Shown: positions 18,024-27,175, counted from the first letter of the stretch. The stretch is DNA of 64,000 bases from an uncultured Tateyamaria sp. (GCF_947488715.1 NZ_CANLAG010000003.1:124001-188000), one strand, 5' to 3'. Numbers and translations: made by a program. The notes: generated from the letters alone by a model not told the origin.

Positions 18024-19070
18024 GTGGCCGACGGCGCGCCTGCGGGGCTGAGATATCCGTGGGCCGATGCGCCCGAACACGGGAGCGCCACAGAGGTGGC
18101 ACCCGGCGTGCTCTGGTGCCGCCTGCCGCTGCCGATGAAACTGGACCACGTCAACGTCTATGCGCTGGATGACGGCGACAGCTGGACGGTGATCGACACC
18201 GGCTTTGCCTCGAACAAGACGCGTGGCATCTGGCAGGCGCTGATGGATGGCCCGTTGGGGGGTAAGCCCATCGCGCGCGTGATCGTCACCCACCACCACC
18301 CCGACCATGTGGGGCTGGCCGGGTGGCTGCAACGCGACTTTGGTGCCGAACTGATCACAACGCGGACGGCATGGCTCTTTGCGCGGATGCTGACGCTGGA
18401 CGTACAGGACCGGCCCGTGGCCGAAACGCTGCAATTTTACCGCCGCGCAGGCATGGACCCGGCCATTCTGGACCAACGCGCCAACGAACGCCCCTTCAAC
18501 TTCGGGGACATCGTGGCGCCCATGCCGCTGGGCTACACCCGCATCAAACAGGGCGACACGATTCGCATGGGCGGGCGGGCGTGGGACATCCACATCGGCA
18601 ACGGCCACGCGCCGGAACACGCGACCTTCTGGAGCCGCGATGACAATCTGGTGATCTCGGGCGATCAAATCCTGCCCTCGATCAGCCCGAACACTGGCGT
18701 CTACGCCACCGAACCCATGGCCGATCCGATTGGCGATTGGCTCGAGGCCTGCGAACGTCTGGCCCCGCTGGCGCACGACGATCACCTTGTTCTGGGCGGC
18801 CACAAGCTGCCGTTCACCGGCCTGCCCACGCGGATGCGGCAGCTGATCGACAATCACCACGGCGCACTTGCGCGGCTGATCGACTATATCGACACGCCGA
18901 AATCGGCGGCCCAATGCTTTGTTCCGCTGTTCAAGCGCAAGATCGGCGAAGGCGAATATGGCCTGGCCCTGGTTGAAGCCATCGCGCATCTGTCGCACCT
19001 TTACCAAGAGGGGCGCGCCAGTCGGACCAAACGGGACGACGGCGCGTGGGTGTACCAGCGCAAGGACTGA
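18024..19070 (+). CDS. MBL-fold metallo-hydrolase
   Basis: A 348-residue metallo-beta-lactamase-fold hydrolase with the two-metal motif THHHPDHVGLAG around residue 92, further ligands in GHAPEH and GDQILP, and a C-terminal helical region. It begins with a GTG three bases after the acyl-CoA dehydrogenase stop, so it is co-translated with it and probably acts in the same acyl-CoA pathway, perhaps as a thioesterase-like enzyme (inference). The gene after it, DUF6173, is three bases downstream. Confidence 0.9.
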   Translation: MADGAPAGLRYPWADAPEHGSATEVAPGVLWCRLPLPMKLDHVNVYALDDGDSWTVIDTGFASNKTRGIWQALMDGPLGGKPIARVIVTHHHPDHVGLAGWLQRDFGAELITTRTAWLFARMLTLDVQDRPVAETLQFYRRAGMDPAILDQRANERPFNFGDIVAPMPLGYTRIKQGDTIRMGGRAWDIHIGNGHAPEHATFWSRDDNLVISGDQILPSISPNTGVYATEPMADPIGDWLEACERLAPLAHDDHLVLGGHKLPFTGLPTRMRQLIDNHHGALARLIDYIDTPKSAAQCFVPLFKRKIGEGEYGLALVEAIAHLSHLYQEGRASRTKRDDGAWVYQRKD

Positions 19071-19073
19071 ACC

Positions 19074-19538
19074 ATGAGTGACGAAATCAAGACAACCGCC
19101 GAAGCCGCCGAGGCCGAAGCCATCCCCCGCCGTCACGAGGTCCACGCCGACCCCAACGCCCGCAACGCCGCCGACCAACCCGTGCCAAAGGGCGTGCAGA
19201 AAACGCCTGCAGCCAAGAAAAGTCCGGCGCAATGGGCCTATGAGCGGATCATCATGTATCTCAAGAATTTCGAGGAAAGCCTCGACAATGAACATGAGGC
19301 GGCGATGGGCTTTGCCGGGGGCGAGGTCGGCGTGATGCGCATCGAGGGCATGGGCTATTTCGATCCGGACATCATCACGTTCTACGGTAGCGACCCGACC
19401 GGGTCCAAAACCCAGCTTGTGCAACATGTCAGCCAGTTGAACGTGATGCTACGGGCCTTGCCCAAATCGGTGGAACAGGCCGAGCCGAACCGCATCGGTT
19501 TCCGGCTGGCCCAGGACCTCGAAGACGGCAGCGCCTGA
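19074..19538 (+). CDS. DUF6173-type protein
   Basis: A 154-residue protein. The first 60 residues are charged and disordered (KTTAEAAEAEAIPRRHEVHA). The conserved part begins with SPAQWAYERIIMYLKNFEES and continues through GEVGVMRIEGMGYFDPDII and a C-terminal VQHVSQLNVMLRALP segment, which I recall as DUF6173. It is the third gene of the acyl-CoA dehydrogenase operon. Its function is unknown. Confidence 0.72.
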   Translation: MSDEIKTTAEAAEAEAIPRRHEVHADPNARNAADQPVPKGVQKTPAAKKSPAQWAYERIIMYLKNFEESLDNEHEAAMGFAGGEVGVMRIEGMGYFDPDIITFYGSDPTGSKTQLVQHVSQLNVMLRALPKSVEQAEPNRIGFRLAQDLEDGSA

Positions 19539-19637
19539 CGGGCGCATATCGCAACCCGGCCCGCGCGCCAAAGACGCAGTGACAGGCTGCGCCAGATGCG
19601 CTAAAGCCCGGCCAAGCCAACAGAGAAGGAAGCGGAC

Positions 19638-19772
19638 ATGTCGGACCACAAACACGGCGAGATGGACACAAAGACCCACGAAAAGACCTTTGACGCGTTC
19701 ATGCAGTGGACGACATGGTCGGTGGTCGCGATTCTGGTGCTGATCGTCGGCATGGCAATCTTTATCAGCTGA
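19638..19772 (+). CDS. aa3-type cytochrome c oxidase subunit IV (small subunit)
   Basis: A 44-residue single-pass membrane protein. The charged N-terminal half (SDHKHGEMDTKTHEKTFDAF) and one hydrophobic helix ending MAIFIS match the bacterial aa3 oxidase subunit IV found in Rhodobacter and Paracoccus. A GAAGGAAG ribosome-binding site precedes the ATG. It is too short for many gene finders. The other oxidase subunits are not in this window, as is usual for this orphan subunit. Confidence 0.87.
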   Translation: MSDHKHGEMDTKTHEKTFDAFMQWTTWSVVAILVLIVGMAIFIS

Positions 19773-19806
19773 TCCCAGCCTGACCTGCGAGCGTGGTGGA
19801 GTGCGG

Positions 19807-20415
19807 ATGATGCGTGTTTTTGCGGTTTTGGCTGTGGTTCTGGCCCTTGGTGCCTGTGCCGAAGCCCCTGCAATCCCCTATGCGTCGGATGACCGCGTGG
19901 CCGCATCGGCCTACCGCGCGCCGGGGCCTAACACGATGACGTTGATGACCATGGTCAGCAACCGAAACGGCAAGGGCGCGCATTCGGCCCTGATGATCAA
20001 CGGCGCGCAACGGGTGATCTTTGACCCGGCAGGGTCGTTCGTGAACGAACGTGTGCCCGAGCAGGAAGACGTGCTGTATGGCGTGACGCCTGCCGTGCTC
20101 AAGGGCTACAAGAGCGCGCATGCGCGCAGCACGTTTCACGTCGTCTCTCAGACCGTGGAACTGACCCCCGAACAGGCGGCGGTTGCCTTGCAGTTGGTGC
20201 AGACAAACGGGGCCGTGCCGCGCGCCTTTTGCACCAATGCCACCACCTCGCTGATGCAGCAGATCCCCGGATTCGAGAGCATCGACGTGACGTTCTTTCC
20301 CACCAACCTGATGGAGCAGATGGCCGCCTATCCCGGTGTGGTGGAAGAGAAGTATTTTGAAGACGATGATGGCACAATCGTGGACGGTGTCGCCGGTATC
20401 GTGATCCCGGATTGA
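19807..20415 (+). CDS. Predicted lipoprotein of unknown function
   Basis: A 202-residue protein with a lipoprotein signal peptide (hydrophobic 4-14, lipobox LGAC with Cys17). The mature part contains KGAHSALMINGAQRVIFDPA and a later DVLYGVTPAVLKGYKSAH, which suggest a globular envelope domain. Two ATGs in tandem (19807 and 19810) follow a GGAG element, and either may be used. It is convergent with azlD. Confidence 0.8.
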   Translation: MMRVFAVLAVVLALGACAEAPAIPYASDDRVAASAYRAPGPNTMTLMTMVSNRNGKGAHSALMINGAQRVIFDPAGSFVNERVPEQEDVLYGVTPAVLKGYKSAHARSTFHVVSQTVELTPEQAAVALQLVQTNGAVPRAFCTNATTSLMQQIPGFESIDVTFFPTNLMEQMAAYPGVVEEKYFEDDDGTIVDGVAGIVIPD

Positions 20416-20431
20416 CGCTGTGCGGACGCTG

Positions 20432-20448
20432 TTTGCCCTTTGGGCAAA
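20432..20448. terminator. Weak hairpin between convergent genes
   Basis: TTTGCCC (20432-20438), a three-base loop and GGGCAAA (20442-20448) form a 7-bp hairpin in the 54-base gap between the lipoprotein gene and azlD, which converge here. There is no long T run, so termination in either direction is only a suggestion. Confidence 0.35.
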
Positions 20449-20469
20449 GACGCCCCGCCCACCGTCCCG

Positions 20470-20793
20470 TCAGCCCAGACCATAGACCAGTGCAAAGAGG
20501 GTGATCGCGCCTGCGCCGATGGCGGCAAAGACGTTTCTGGTCCAGATGCCCACGGCCAGTGTGATAATGGCAGCGGCGATTCGTGTCGGCTCCGTCTGTC
20601 CGTCTTCGCCGGAAAAGACCACCAGTGGTGCCACCAGCGCGGGCAGGATCGCAACAGCCGTGTAGCGCAGGTGGCGCAGCAGCCAGTCGGGCAGGGGACG
20701 GTCACCGACAAAGCCTAGGAAGGTGAAGCGCAGCAGGAAACTGCCTGCGCCGAGGCCGAAGATGACGAGCCACAGTGTGTCTTTGTCGATCAT
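20470..20793 (-). CDS. azlD: Branched-chain amino acid exporter small subunit AzlD
   Basis: A 107-residue membrane protein with four hydrophobic segments and the AzlD-type motifs LRFTFLGFVGDRPLPDWLLR and RYTAVAILPALVAP. It overlaps azlC upstream by four bases (ATGA). AzlC and AzlD together form the BrnFE-like exporter of branched-chain amino acids and methionine. Confidence 0.93.
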   Translation of the reverse strand: MIDKDTLWLVIFGLGAGSFLLRFTFLGFVGDRPLPDWLLRHLRYTAVAILPALVAPLVVFSGEDGQTEPTRIAAAIITLAVGIWTRNVFAAIGAGAITLFALVYGLG

Positions 20794-21500
20794 GGCGCGC
20801 GCCCCTTGAGCCACAGTTCGGCCTGTGCGCCCGCCATCATCCCAAGTGCGCCAGCCACGATCAGGCCAAGCGAATAGGGGATGCTTGCCGCCAGGAGGCT
20901 GACCACCACCGCCACACCTGCAGCGATCAGGTGCGGCAGCGTGCGCATCATCGGGGCCACCATCGACAGGAAAGCAATGGGCAGGGCAAAGTCCAACGGG
21001 ATGCCCGGTGGCAGCGACGTGCCAAGGGCGGCGCCGGCATAGCTGCATGCAAACCACACGATCATCACCAGCGTACAGGTGCCAAAGAAGTAGGCCATGC
21101 GTTGCGGCACCGTCATCTCTGGCACAGCGTCGAACTTGGCATGGCTGAGCGCATAGCTCTGATCGACCAGCAGGTAGGCCGCAAAGATCCGTTGCCACAG
21201 CGGGGCTGTGCCCAGAAACGGCGTCAAGGCCGCGGAATACATCGCCACCCGCAGGTTCACCGCCAATGCCGAAATCAACACGATCACAGTGGGCGCTTCG
21301 TCCTGCATCAGTTGCAGCGCGGTGAATTGCGCCGCCCCCGCGATCACCACGATCGAAAAGCTCATGACCTCGAACACGTTCAACCCGGCCTCTGTGGCCA
21401 GCACGCCGAACAGCATCGCAAAGGGTCCGGCCACCACGACAAAGGGCGCTCCGTCGCGAACGCCGGCCCAAAAGGCGGATTTGGTGGTGGTGGTGGACAT
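20790..21500 (-). CDS. azlC: Branched-chain amino acid exporter large subunit AzlC
   Basis: A 236-residue multi-pass membrane protein. The AzlC core segments are present: VVAGPFAMLFGVLATEAG, VIAGAAQFTALQLM and VNLRVAMYSAALTPFLG. It forms a two-gene operon with azlD and is divergent from fdhD with 50 bases between start codons. Confidence 0.94.
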   Translation of the reverse strand: MSTTTTKSAFWAGVRDGAPFVVVAGPFAMLFGVLATEAGLNVFEVMSFSIVVIAGAAQFTALQLMQDEAPTVIVLISALAVNLRVAMYSAALTPFLGTAPLWQRIFAAYLLVDQSYALSHAKFDAVPEMTVPQRMAYFFGTCTLVMIVWFACSYAGAALGTSLPPGIPLDFALPIAFLSMVAPMMRTLPHLIAAGVAVVVSLLAASIPYSLGLIVAGALGMMAGAQAELWLKGRAP

Positions 21501-21550
21501 GCACGCGCCTTAGATTGAATGGCACCACACGTAACCATCACACATCGGGG

Positions 21551-22441
21551 ATGCAATTGGCTCAAGACACTGATTTGGACGGTTACCTGATCGCCCCCGA
21601 TCCCGCGGCCACACGGCTGACGCGGCCTGTGCAGGGCCACGACCAGACCGGCGCGCCCGTGGACCTGTCCGTGGTCGAGGAACGGCCCCTCACCATCTTT
21701 CTCAACGCGCAGGAAATCGTCACCGCAATGACCATCGGCGACTACCCCGACTACCTCGCACTTGGGTTTCTGCGCAATCAGGGCATGTTGACCGCCGACG
21801 ATGAGATCACGGGCGTCGACTATGACGAAGAACTGGACACCATTGTCGTGCGCACGGCCCGCACCACCAATCACGAAGACAAGCTGAAGAAAAAGACGCG
21901 CACCAGCGGTTGCGCCGTCGGCACCGTGTTCGGTGACATGATGGAAGGGCTGGACGATGTGCGCCTGCCGCCCACCCCGGTGCGGACCTCATGGCTTTAT
22001 GCGCTGGCGGCCCGGATCAACCGCACGCCGTCGCTCTACCTGCAGGCGGGGGCCATCCACGGCACGGTCCTGTGCCAGGGCGATCAGCCGCTGGTCTATA
22101 TGGAGGACGTGGGCCGTCACAACGCGGTGGACAAGATCGCGGGCTGGATGATGGCCAATGACGTAACCGCGGATGACAAGATCCTCTACACCACGGGGCG
22201 ACTGACCTCTGAAATGGTGATCAAGACGGCGATGATGGGCATCCCTGTGCTTGCCTCCCGCTCGGGCTTTACCGCCTGGGGGGTCGAGATTGCACAACAG
22301 GTGGGTCTGACGCTGATCGGGCGGATGCGCGGCCAGCGTTTCGTTTGCCTCAGCGGTGAAACCCGCCTGATCCGTGACATCGACCCATCAACCGTCCCGG
22401 ACGAGGGCCGCAAGAGCGGGCGCAAAGGGGCGCGCACATGA
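21551..22441 (+). CDS. fdhD: Formate dehydrogenase accessory sulfurtransferase FdhD
   Basis: A 296-residue cytoplasmic protein that passes sulfur from a cysteine desulfurase to the bis-MGD cofactor of formate dehydrogenase. The hallmark segment TSGCAVGT holds Cys121, but the second Cys of the usual CxxC loop is missing. EERPLTIFLN and the late DVGRHNAVDK motif are also typical. The ATG at 21551 is used; the frame is open upstream only through a TTG. It is first in the fdhD-mobA-mobB-moeA operon, with an ATGA overlap to mobA. Confidence 0.94.
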   Translation: MQLAQDTDLDGYLIAPDPAATRLTRPVQGHDQTGAPVDLSVVEERPLTIFLNAQEIVTAMTIGDYPDYLALGFLRNQGMLTADDEITGVDYDEELDTIVVRTARTTNHEDKLKKKTRTSGCAVGTVFGDMMEGLDDVRLPPTPVRTSWLYALAARINRTPSLYLQAGAIHGTVLCQGDQPLVYMEDVGRHNAVDKIAGWMMANDVTADDKILYTTGRLTSEMVIKTAMMGIPVLASRSGFTAWGVEIAQQVGLTLIGRMRGQRFVCLSGETRLIRDIDPSTVPDEGRKSGRKGART

Positions 22442-23040
22442 TCCCGCCCGTCGGCATCATCCTCGCCGGAGGGCAGGCAACCCGCATGGGCGGCGGTGAC
22501 AAGGGGCTGCGCACGCTGGGCGGGCAAACCCTGATGGATCATGTGATGGACCGGCTGTCGCCACAGGTGTCGGACATGGCGCTCAATGCCAATGGCGACC
22601 CGACCCGCCTGCGCCACCTGAACCTGCCGGTGATTGCCGACAGCGTATCGGGCTTTGCGGGTCCGCTGGCAGGTGTGCTGGCGGGGCTCGACTGGGCCGC
22701 TGAACAGGGGGCGGACACCATCGTGACGGTCGCCGCTGACACGCCGTTCTTTCCCTGCGACCTCGTTCCGCGCCTGCAGTTGGCAACCGAGGGGATGACA
22801 CACCCGCTTGCGCTGGCCGCTACACCCGATCCGAAACGCGGCATGGCCCGGCACCCGACCTTCGGCCTCTGGCCCGTGGCGCTGCGTGATGACCTGCGCG
22901 CGGCACTGGACCAGGGCGTACGCAAAGTTGTCCAATGGACTGACACGCACGGCGCCCGCACCGCGTCCTTTCCGGACGAGGCCGCATTCTTCAACATCAA
23001 CACACCCGACGACCTGACCCGCGCCGAGGCAATGCTATGA
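22438..23040 (+). CDS. mobA: Molybdenum cofactor guanylyltransferase MobA
   Basis: A 200-residue enzyme that attaches GMP to Mo-molybdopterin. The nucleotide-binding N-terminus IILAGGQATRMGGGDKGL and the metal-binding region VAADTPFFPCDL are clear. It overlaps fdhD and mobB by four bases on each side, which places guanylyl transfer directly between FdhD and MobB in synthesis order. Confidence 0.95.
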   Translation: MIPPVGIILAGGQATRMGGGDKGLRTLGGQTLMDHVMDRLSPQVSDMALNANGDPTRLRHLNLPVIADSVSGFAGPLAGVLAGLDWAAEQGADTIVTVAADTPFFPCDLVPRLQLATEGMTHPLALAATPDPKRGMARHPTFGLWPVALRDDLRAALDQGVRKVVQWTDTHGARTASFPDEAAFFNINTPDDLTRAEAML

Positions 23041-23528
23041 ACATCTACGGCGTCGTCGGTTGGAAAAACGCAGGCAAAACCGGCCTGATGGAACGGCTCG
23101 TGACCGAGATCACCGGGCGCGGCCTGTCGGTGTCCACGGTCAAACACGCGCACCACACCTTCGATGTGGACCATCCGGGCAAGGACAGCCACCGCCACCG
23201 CGTTGCGGGCGCCACCGAAGTGTTGCTGGCCTCGCGCAACCGCTTTGCTCTGATGCACGAGCTGCGCGATGCCCCTGAACCGACGCTGACCGACCTGTTG
23301 ACGAAACTCTCGCCCGTCGATCTGGTCCTGATCGAAGGGTACAAACGTGACACCCACCCCAAGATTGAGGCCCACCGCGCCGCCACCGGCAATCCGCTGA
23401 TCGCGCCGGATGATCCCACCATTCAGGCCGTGGCCAGTGACACCCCCCTGTCGCTCGACCGGCCCGTGTTCGACCTGAACGACACGCGCTCCATTGCCGA
23501 TTTCATCCTGCACCAGGTGGGGCTGTGA
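23037..23528 (+). CDS. mobB: Molybdopterin-guanine dinucleotide biosynthesis protein MobB
   Basis: A 163-residue GTP-binding adaptor with the P-loop GWKNAGKTGLMERL near the N-terminus, a KHAHHTFDVDHPGKDS switch-like region and LVLIEGYKRD in the second half. It assists MobA in cofactor nucleotide attachment. It overlaps mobA by four bases, and its stop lies inside the junction with the moeA fusion gene. Confidence 0.94.
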   Translation: MNIYGVVGWKNAGKTGLMERLVTEITGRGLSVSTVKHAHHTFDVDHPGKDSHRHRVAGATEVLLASRNRFALMHELRDAPEPTLTDLLTKLSPVDLVLIEGYKRDTHPKIEAHRAATGNPLIAPDDPTIQAVASDTPLSLDRPVFDLNDTRSIADFILHQVGL

Positions 23529-23530
23529 TC

Positions 23531-25648
23531 ATGGCCGAACCAATGCCGGGATTTGACAAGGTCATCATCGTCGACTGGTCCGCCTCAAAAACCCCGTCGC
23601 GGGTGACACCGTCGGCCGATGCCATCTGGATCGCCGTGGCCGAAAACGGCACCACAACCTGCACCTACCACCGCACCCGCGCCGATGCGGTCCAGACCCT
23701 GTGCCGACACTTCGACGCCGCACTTGATGCCGGTCAAAGGGTGCTGGCCGGGTTTGATTTTCCCTTTGGCTATCCCGCCGGATTTGGCCGGGTTGTCGCG
23801 GGGTCGGATGACCCGCTTGTCCTTTGGGAAACGCTCGCGGACCGGATTGAAGACGCGGACAACAACGCCAACAACCGCTTTGACGTGGCGCGCATGTTCA
23901 ACCGTCAGTTTCCCGGCGTTGGCCCGTTCTGGGGCTGTCCCGAAGGTCTGGCAGACGACGACCTGCCAACCAAAGGTACTGCGCGCCACGGTCACGGTCT
24001 GCCGGAACGGCGGCAGGTCGAGACGCGCATCGCCTCCGCTCAACCCTGTTGGAAACTCTTCACTACCGGGTCTGTCGGGTCGCAGGCGCTGTTGGGGATT
24101 GCGCGGTTGCAGGGGCTGCGCGCGCGATACGGCGCTACGCTGTCGGTCAGCCCGTTCGAGGTGCCGGACACGCCGATTGTCCTGGCCGAAATCTATCCCT
24201 CGATGCTGGCCCCGGATGTGGCCGCGCGGCAAGGCCCGGACGAGATCAAGGACCGCGCGCAAGTGCGCGTGTTGGCGGATGCTTTTGCTGGGGTGGCACC
24301 GGACGCGCTCGACGCGATGCTGCGCGAAGGTGACCGGACAGAGGGCTGGATCCTCGGGCTTGGTCACGAGGACGTCCTGAGGGCCGCTCTTGGCGATGCA
24401 CCGGTGCCGTTGCGCAATGACTGTTTTGCCTTGCCGCCGGGTGTGGATTGGACGCCTGTGGACACCGCGCTGGCCGATTTGCGCGCGCGTCTGGGCCCGG
24501 TTGTCGGGCAGGCAGACGTGGCTGTTGCGGATGCTCTGGGCCGCGTACTGGCGCGCGATGTGGTGGCCCGCCGCGCGCATCCACCCCTCGCAAACACGGC
24601 GGTGGATGGTTACGGATTTATGAACGGCAGGGGTCCGGGACCCCACCAGATATCGCTTGTGGCCGCAGATATGGCGGCAGGCGCGGTGCCGGACACCGCT
24701 GTCCCCGCGGGGACAGCCATCCGCATCCTGACTGGTGCGGCCCTGCCACCCGGCGTCGACACCGTGATCCTGCAAGAGGACGTGAGCGTCGCGGATGGCG
24801 CTATCCGCTTTGTCGGTCCCATCCGGCAGGGGGCCAACACCCGCAAGGCGGGCGAGGACGTTCAAGAGGGCGCTGTGGTGCTGTCTCGCGGGCGACGTTT
24901 GACCGCTGCCGACCTTGCACTGTTGTCGGCGGTGGGCGTGGCCGAGGTGGCGGTTCATGCGCAGTTGCGGGTGGGGGTTTTGTCCACCGGTGACGAACTG
25001 GTACCTGCGGGGGCTGTGGCGCGGCCCGGACAGATCCACGATGCAAATCGCCCGATGCTGATGGGGCTGATTGCCCAGATGGGGCATGTTCCCGTTGATC
25101 TGGGATGTGTGCCGGACGACCGCGCGGCTTTGCGTGCGCGGCTCGACGCGGCGGCGGGTGCGCAGGCGGATGTGATCCTGACCAGCGGTGGCGCATCGGC
25201 GGGGGATCATGACCACGTGTCGGCCCTGTTGACCGAAGCGGGCGCAATGGCGCTCTGGCGTATCGCGATCAAACCCGGTCGCCCCTTGGCTCTGGGGATG
25301 TGGCAGGGCGTTCCGGTCTTTGGCCTGCCGGGCAATCCTGTGGCGGCGATGGTGTGCACCCTGGTGTTTGCAGGCCCGGCGCTGGCGCAGATGGCAGGGG
25401 CCGCGTGGCGCGCACCGCAGGGCTTTGATGTCCCCGCGGGGTTCACCAAGTCCAAGAAGGCGGGGCGCCGCGAATACCTGCGCGCACGGATGCGCGACGG
25501 GCGTGCCGAGGTCTTTGCCTCCGAAGGGTCCGGGCGGATCAGTGGTCTCAGCTGGGCCGAGGGGCTGGTCGAATTGCCCGACGCCGCCGCAGAGATCGCG
25601 CCCGGCGATCCGGTGCGTTTCATCCCATGGGGCGGGTTCGGGATCTGA
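23531..25648 (+). CDS. moeA: MoeA molybdopterin molybdotransferase with long N-terminal domain
   Basis: A 705-residue protein, about 300 residues longer than ordinary MoeA (around 400). Residues 305-705 are a complete MoeA: PLANTAVDGYGF, STGDEL, TSGGASAGDHD and KPGRPLALG are present, so it should ligate molybdate to adenylylated molybdopterin. Residues 1-300 are a separate domain with VIIVDWSAS (Asp15), GFDFPFGYP (Asp76), EIYPSML (Glu220) and a DRAQVRVLAD segment (Asp241, Asp250), spaced like an RNase H-fold DUF429-type domain (inference). The ATG at 23531 has an AGGTGGGG element eight bases upstream; a GTG two codons earlier overlaps the mobB stop. Confidence 0.9.
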   Translation: MAEPMPGFDKVIIVDWSASKTPSRVTPSADAIWIAVAENGTTTCTYHRTRADAVQTLCRHFDAALDAGQRVLAGFDFPFGYPAGFGRVVAGSDDPLVLWETLADRIEDADNNANNRFDVARMFNRQFPGVGPFWGCPEGLADDDLPTKGTARHGHGLPERRQVETRIASAQPCWKLFTTGSVGSQALLGIARLQGLRARYGATLSVSPFEVPDTPIVLAEIYPSMLAPDVAARQGPDEIKDRAQVRVLADAFAGVAPDALDAMLREGDRTEGWILGLGHEDVLRAALGDAPVPLRNDCFALPPGVDWTPVDTALADLRARLGPVVGQADVAVADALGRVLARDVVARRAHPPLANTAVDGYGFMNGRGPGPHQISLVAADMAAGAVPDTAVPAGTAIRILTGAALPPGVDTVILQEDVSVADGAIRFVGPIRQGANTRKAGEDVQEGAVVLSRGRRLTAADLALLSAVGVAEVAVHAQLRVGVLSTGDELVPAGAVARPGQIHDANRPMLMGLIAQMGHVPVDLGCVPDDRAALRARLDAAAGAQADVILTSGGASAGDHDHVSALLTEAGAMALWRIAIKPGRPLALGMWQGVPVFGLPGNPVAAMVCTLVFAGPALAQMAGAAWRAPQGFDVPAGFTKSKKAGRREYLRARMRDGRAEVFASEGSGRISGLSWAEGLVELPDAAAEIAPGDPVRFIPWGGFGI

Positions 25649-25680
25649 TGTGACTTGGTGGTCTGGTGGGCGCGGTGGTT

Positions 25681-26700
25681 CTAGTCGAACGTGCCGGCCA
25701 CACGTCCCAGCAACATGAACGCCCGTGCGGTGCGTGTGTCGCTCAGCGCGGACACTTCGGCATCGGTTGCGGTTTGGGCAAAGGCTGAAATCGTCTTGTC
25801 AAAGCGGCGCAGGAAATGGTGCGCGGCATCGCGAAAGATCGGGTCCTGTTTCATCCGGCCCGCCGTCAAGGCCAGTGACGACCGGTCCCGCACGCCGCCA
25901 AGTGCTGCGACCGGACGCCCGCGCGCGCCTTCGGCGAACTGGCGCCAGATTTCGGGACGCGCCCGGTCGGGACGCAGGTCATCCATATAAATGCCGTCCT
26001 GGCTGAGCAGGGTCAGGATGTCTTGCGCGGCCTGGATCAGCTGCGCAGTCTCGCGGTCCCGCATGGCCTTGCGGAGGGCGGCAAAGCCTTCTTCGTCTTC
26101 GGCGGTCTCGGGAAAGTTCAGCGCGCGGATGAAATATTCCGTCTCAAGCGGCGGCGCGATCTCTTCGGCGGTGGTGCCGAGGGCGAGGGTCGGTTGATCA
26201 CCGGTTTCTTCGGCTGTGAGCGCAGCCGACGCACGGGCCGGAGCCGGGTCGTCGCGGCGGCTGGTCTGGAACGTGGCAAGTGCCGTTTCGGTGTTGCGTG
26301 TGGCGGCGGCGATTTCATCGAGCTTGCGCGCAACCGATGGTTCGTCCGAGATGTTGCGACCCTGGTTTTGCGCGATATAGGCCTGCCGGATGGCGTCAAT
26401 GGCGGCTTGGAGACGTTGGCTTTCTTCGCGCATGACGCGGGACGAGCGCGCGGCGGTCGCCGCCACCCAAATCATCGCCACAGGCATGAACACCGCCAGC
26501 ATCGTGATCAGAAAACGCAAGCCTTCGCCGGTGGTGGCCGTGTCCTCGCCCGACAGCATGAAGTAGGCGGCAGCGCCCACAAGCCAGATGGCCGACATCA
26601 CAAGCGCCGCCACCTCGATCCCGGTGACGCCGCCCTGTCTGGGCTTGTCATAGATCCCGAGCGGTGTCGGGCGTGACTGTGATGCGGATTTGTCGGCCAT
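25681..26700 (-). CDS. Unknown membrane protein, two N-terminal TM segments
   Basis: A 339-residue protein. Hydrophobic segments lie at about 24-49 and 58-84, preceded by a disordered start. The rest is cytoplasmic or periplasmic helical sequence with a probable coiled coil around 88-150 (SSRVMREESQRLQAAIDAIR) and a C-terminal helical domain. It lies four bases downstream of greA on the same strand and probably shares its transcript. I do not recognise the family. Confidence 0.78.
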   Translation of the reverse strand: MADKSASQSRPTPLGIYDKPRQGGVTGIEVAALVMSAIWLVGAAAYFMLSGEDTATTGEGLRFLITMLAVFMPVAMIWVAATAARSSRVMREESQRLQAAIDAIRQAYIAQNQGRNISDEPSVARKLDEIAAATRNTETALATFQTSRRDDPAPARASAALTAEETGDQPTLALGTTAEEIAPPLETEYFIRALNFPETAEDEEGFAALRKAMRDRETAQLIQAAQDILTLLSQDGIYMDDLRPDRARPEIWRQFAEGARGRPVAALGGVRDRSSLALTAGRMKQDPIFRDAAHHFLRRFDKTISAFAQTATDAEVSALSDTRTARAFMLLGRVAGTFD

Positions 26701-26704
26701 GGCC

Positions 26705-27175
26705 TCAGCTATAGACGATTTTCAGCACTTCATAGGACTTTTCACCGCCGGGTGTCCGCACCTCGACGCTGTCGCCCTCTTCTTTGCCGATCAACGCCCG
26801 TGCGATAGGCGATTTAATGTTCAGAAGTCCCTTTTCGATGTTGGCCTCGTATTCGCCAACGATCTGGTAGGTCTTTTCTTCGTCCGTGTCCTCGTCCACC
26901 AGCGTGACGGTTGCGCCGAATTTGATGGCGCCGGACATCTTGGAGGGATCGATCACGTCGGCCAGCGAAATCACGCCTTCGAGTTCCTTGATCCGGCCCT
27001 CGATGAAGGACTGTTTTTCCTTGGCCGAATGGTATTCGGCGTTTTCGGACAGGTCGCCATGTTCGCGTGCTTCGGCAATCGCCTTGATGATGGCGGGCCG
27101 TTCTTCGGTCTTGAGATGTTTCAATTCCGTTTCCAGTGCGGTCGCACCGGCGCGGGTCATTGGGATCTTTTCCAT
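26705..27175 (-). CDS. greA: Transcription elongation factor GreA
   Basis: A 156-residue factor that inserts into the RNA polymerase secondary channel and stimulates cleavage of backtracked transcripts. The N-terminal coiled coil ends in the acidic tip (ISLADVI region preceded by [12 protein letters not shown]), and the C-terminal FKBP-like domain has [20 protein letters not shown]. Length and motifs are those of the family. It starts the minus-strand pair with the unknown membrane protein. Confidence 0.96.
   Translation of the reverse strand: MEKIPMTRAGATALETELKHLKTEERPAIIKAIAEAREHGDLSENAEYHSAKEKQSFIEGRIKELEGVISLADVIDPSKMSGAIKFGATVTLVDEDTDEEKTYQIVGEYEANIEKGLLNIKSPIARALIGKEEGDSVEVRTPGGEKSYEVLKIVYS

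Noticed and set aside
16263-19427. A 1054-codon open frame on the minus strand opposite the acyl-CoA dehydrogenase, MBL and DUF6173 genes
   Set aside because: It lies fully opposite clear genes, is rich in His, Gly, Arg and Gln as GC-rich antisense frames are, and shows no domain motif.
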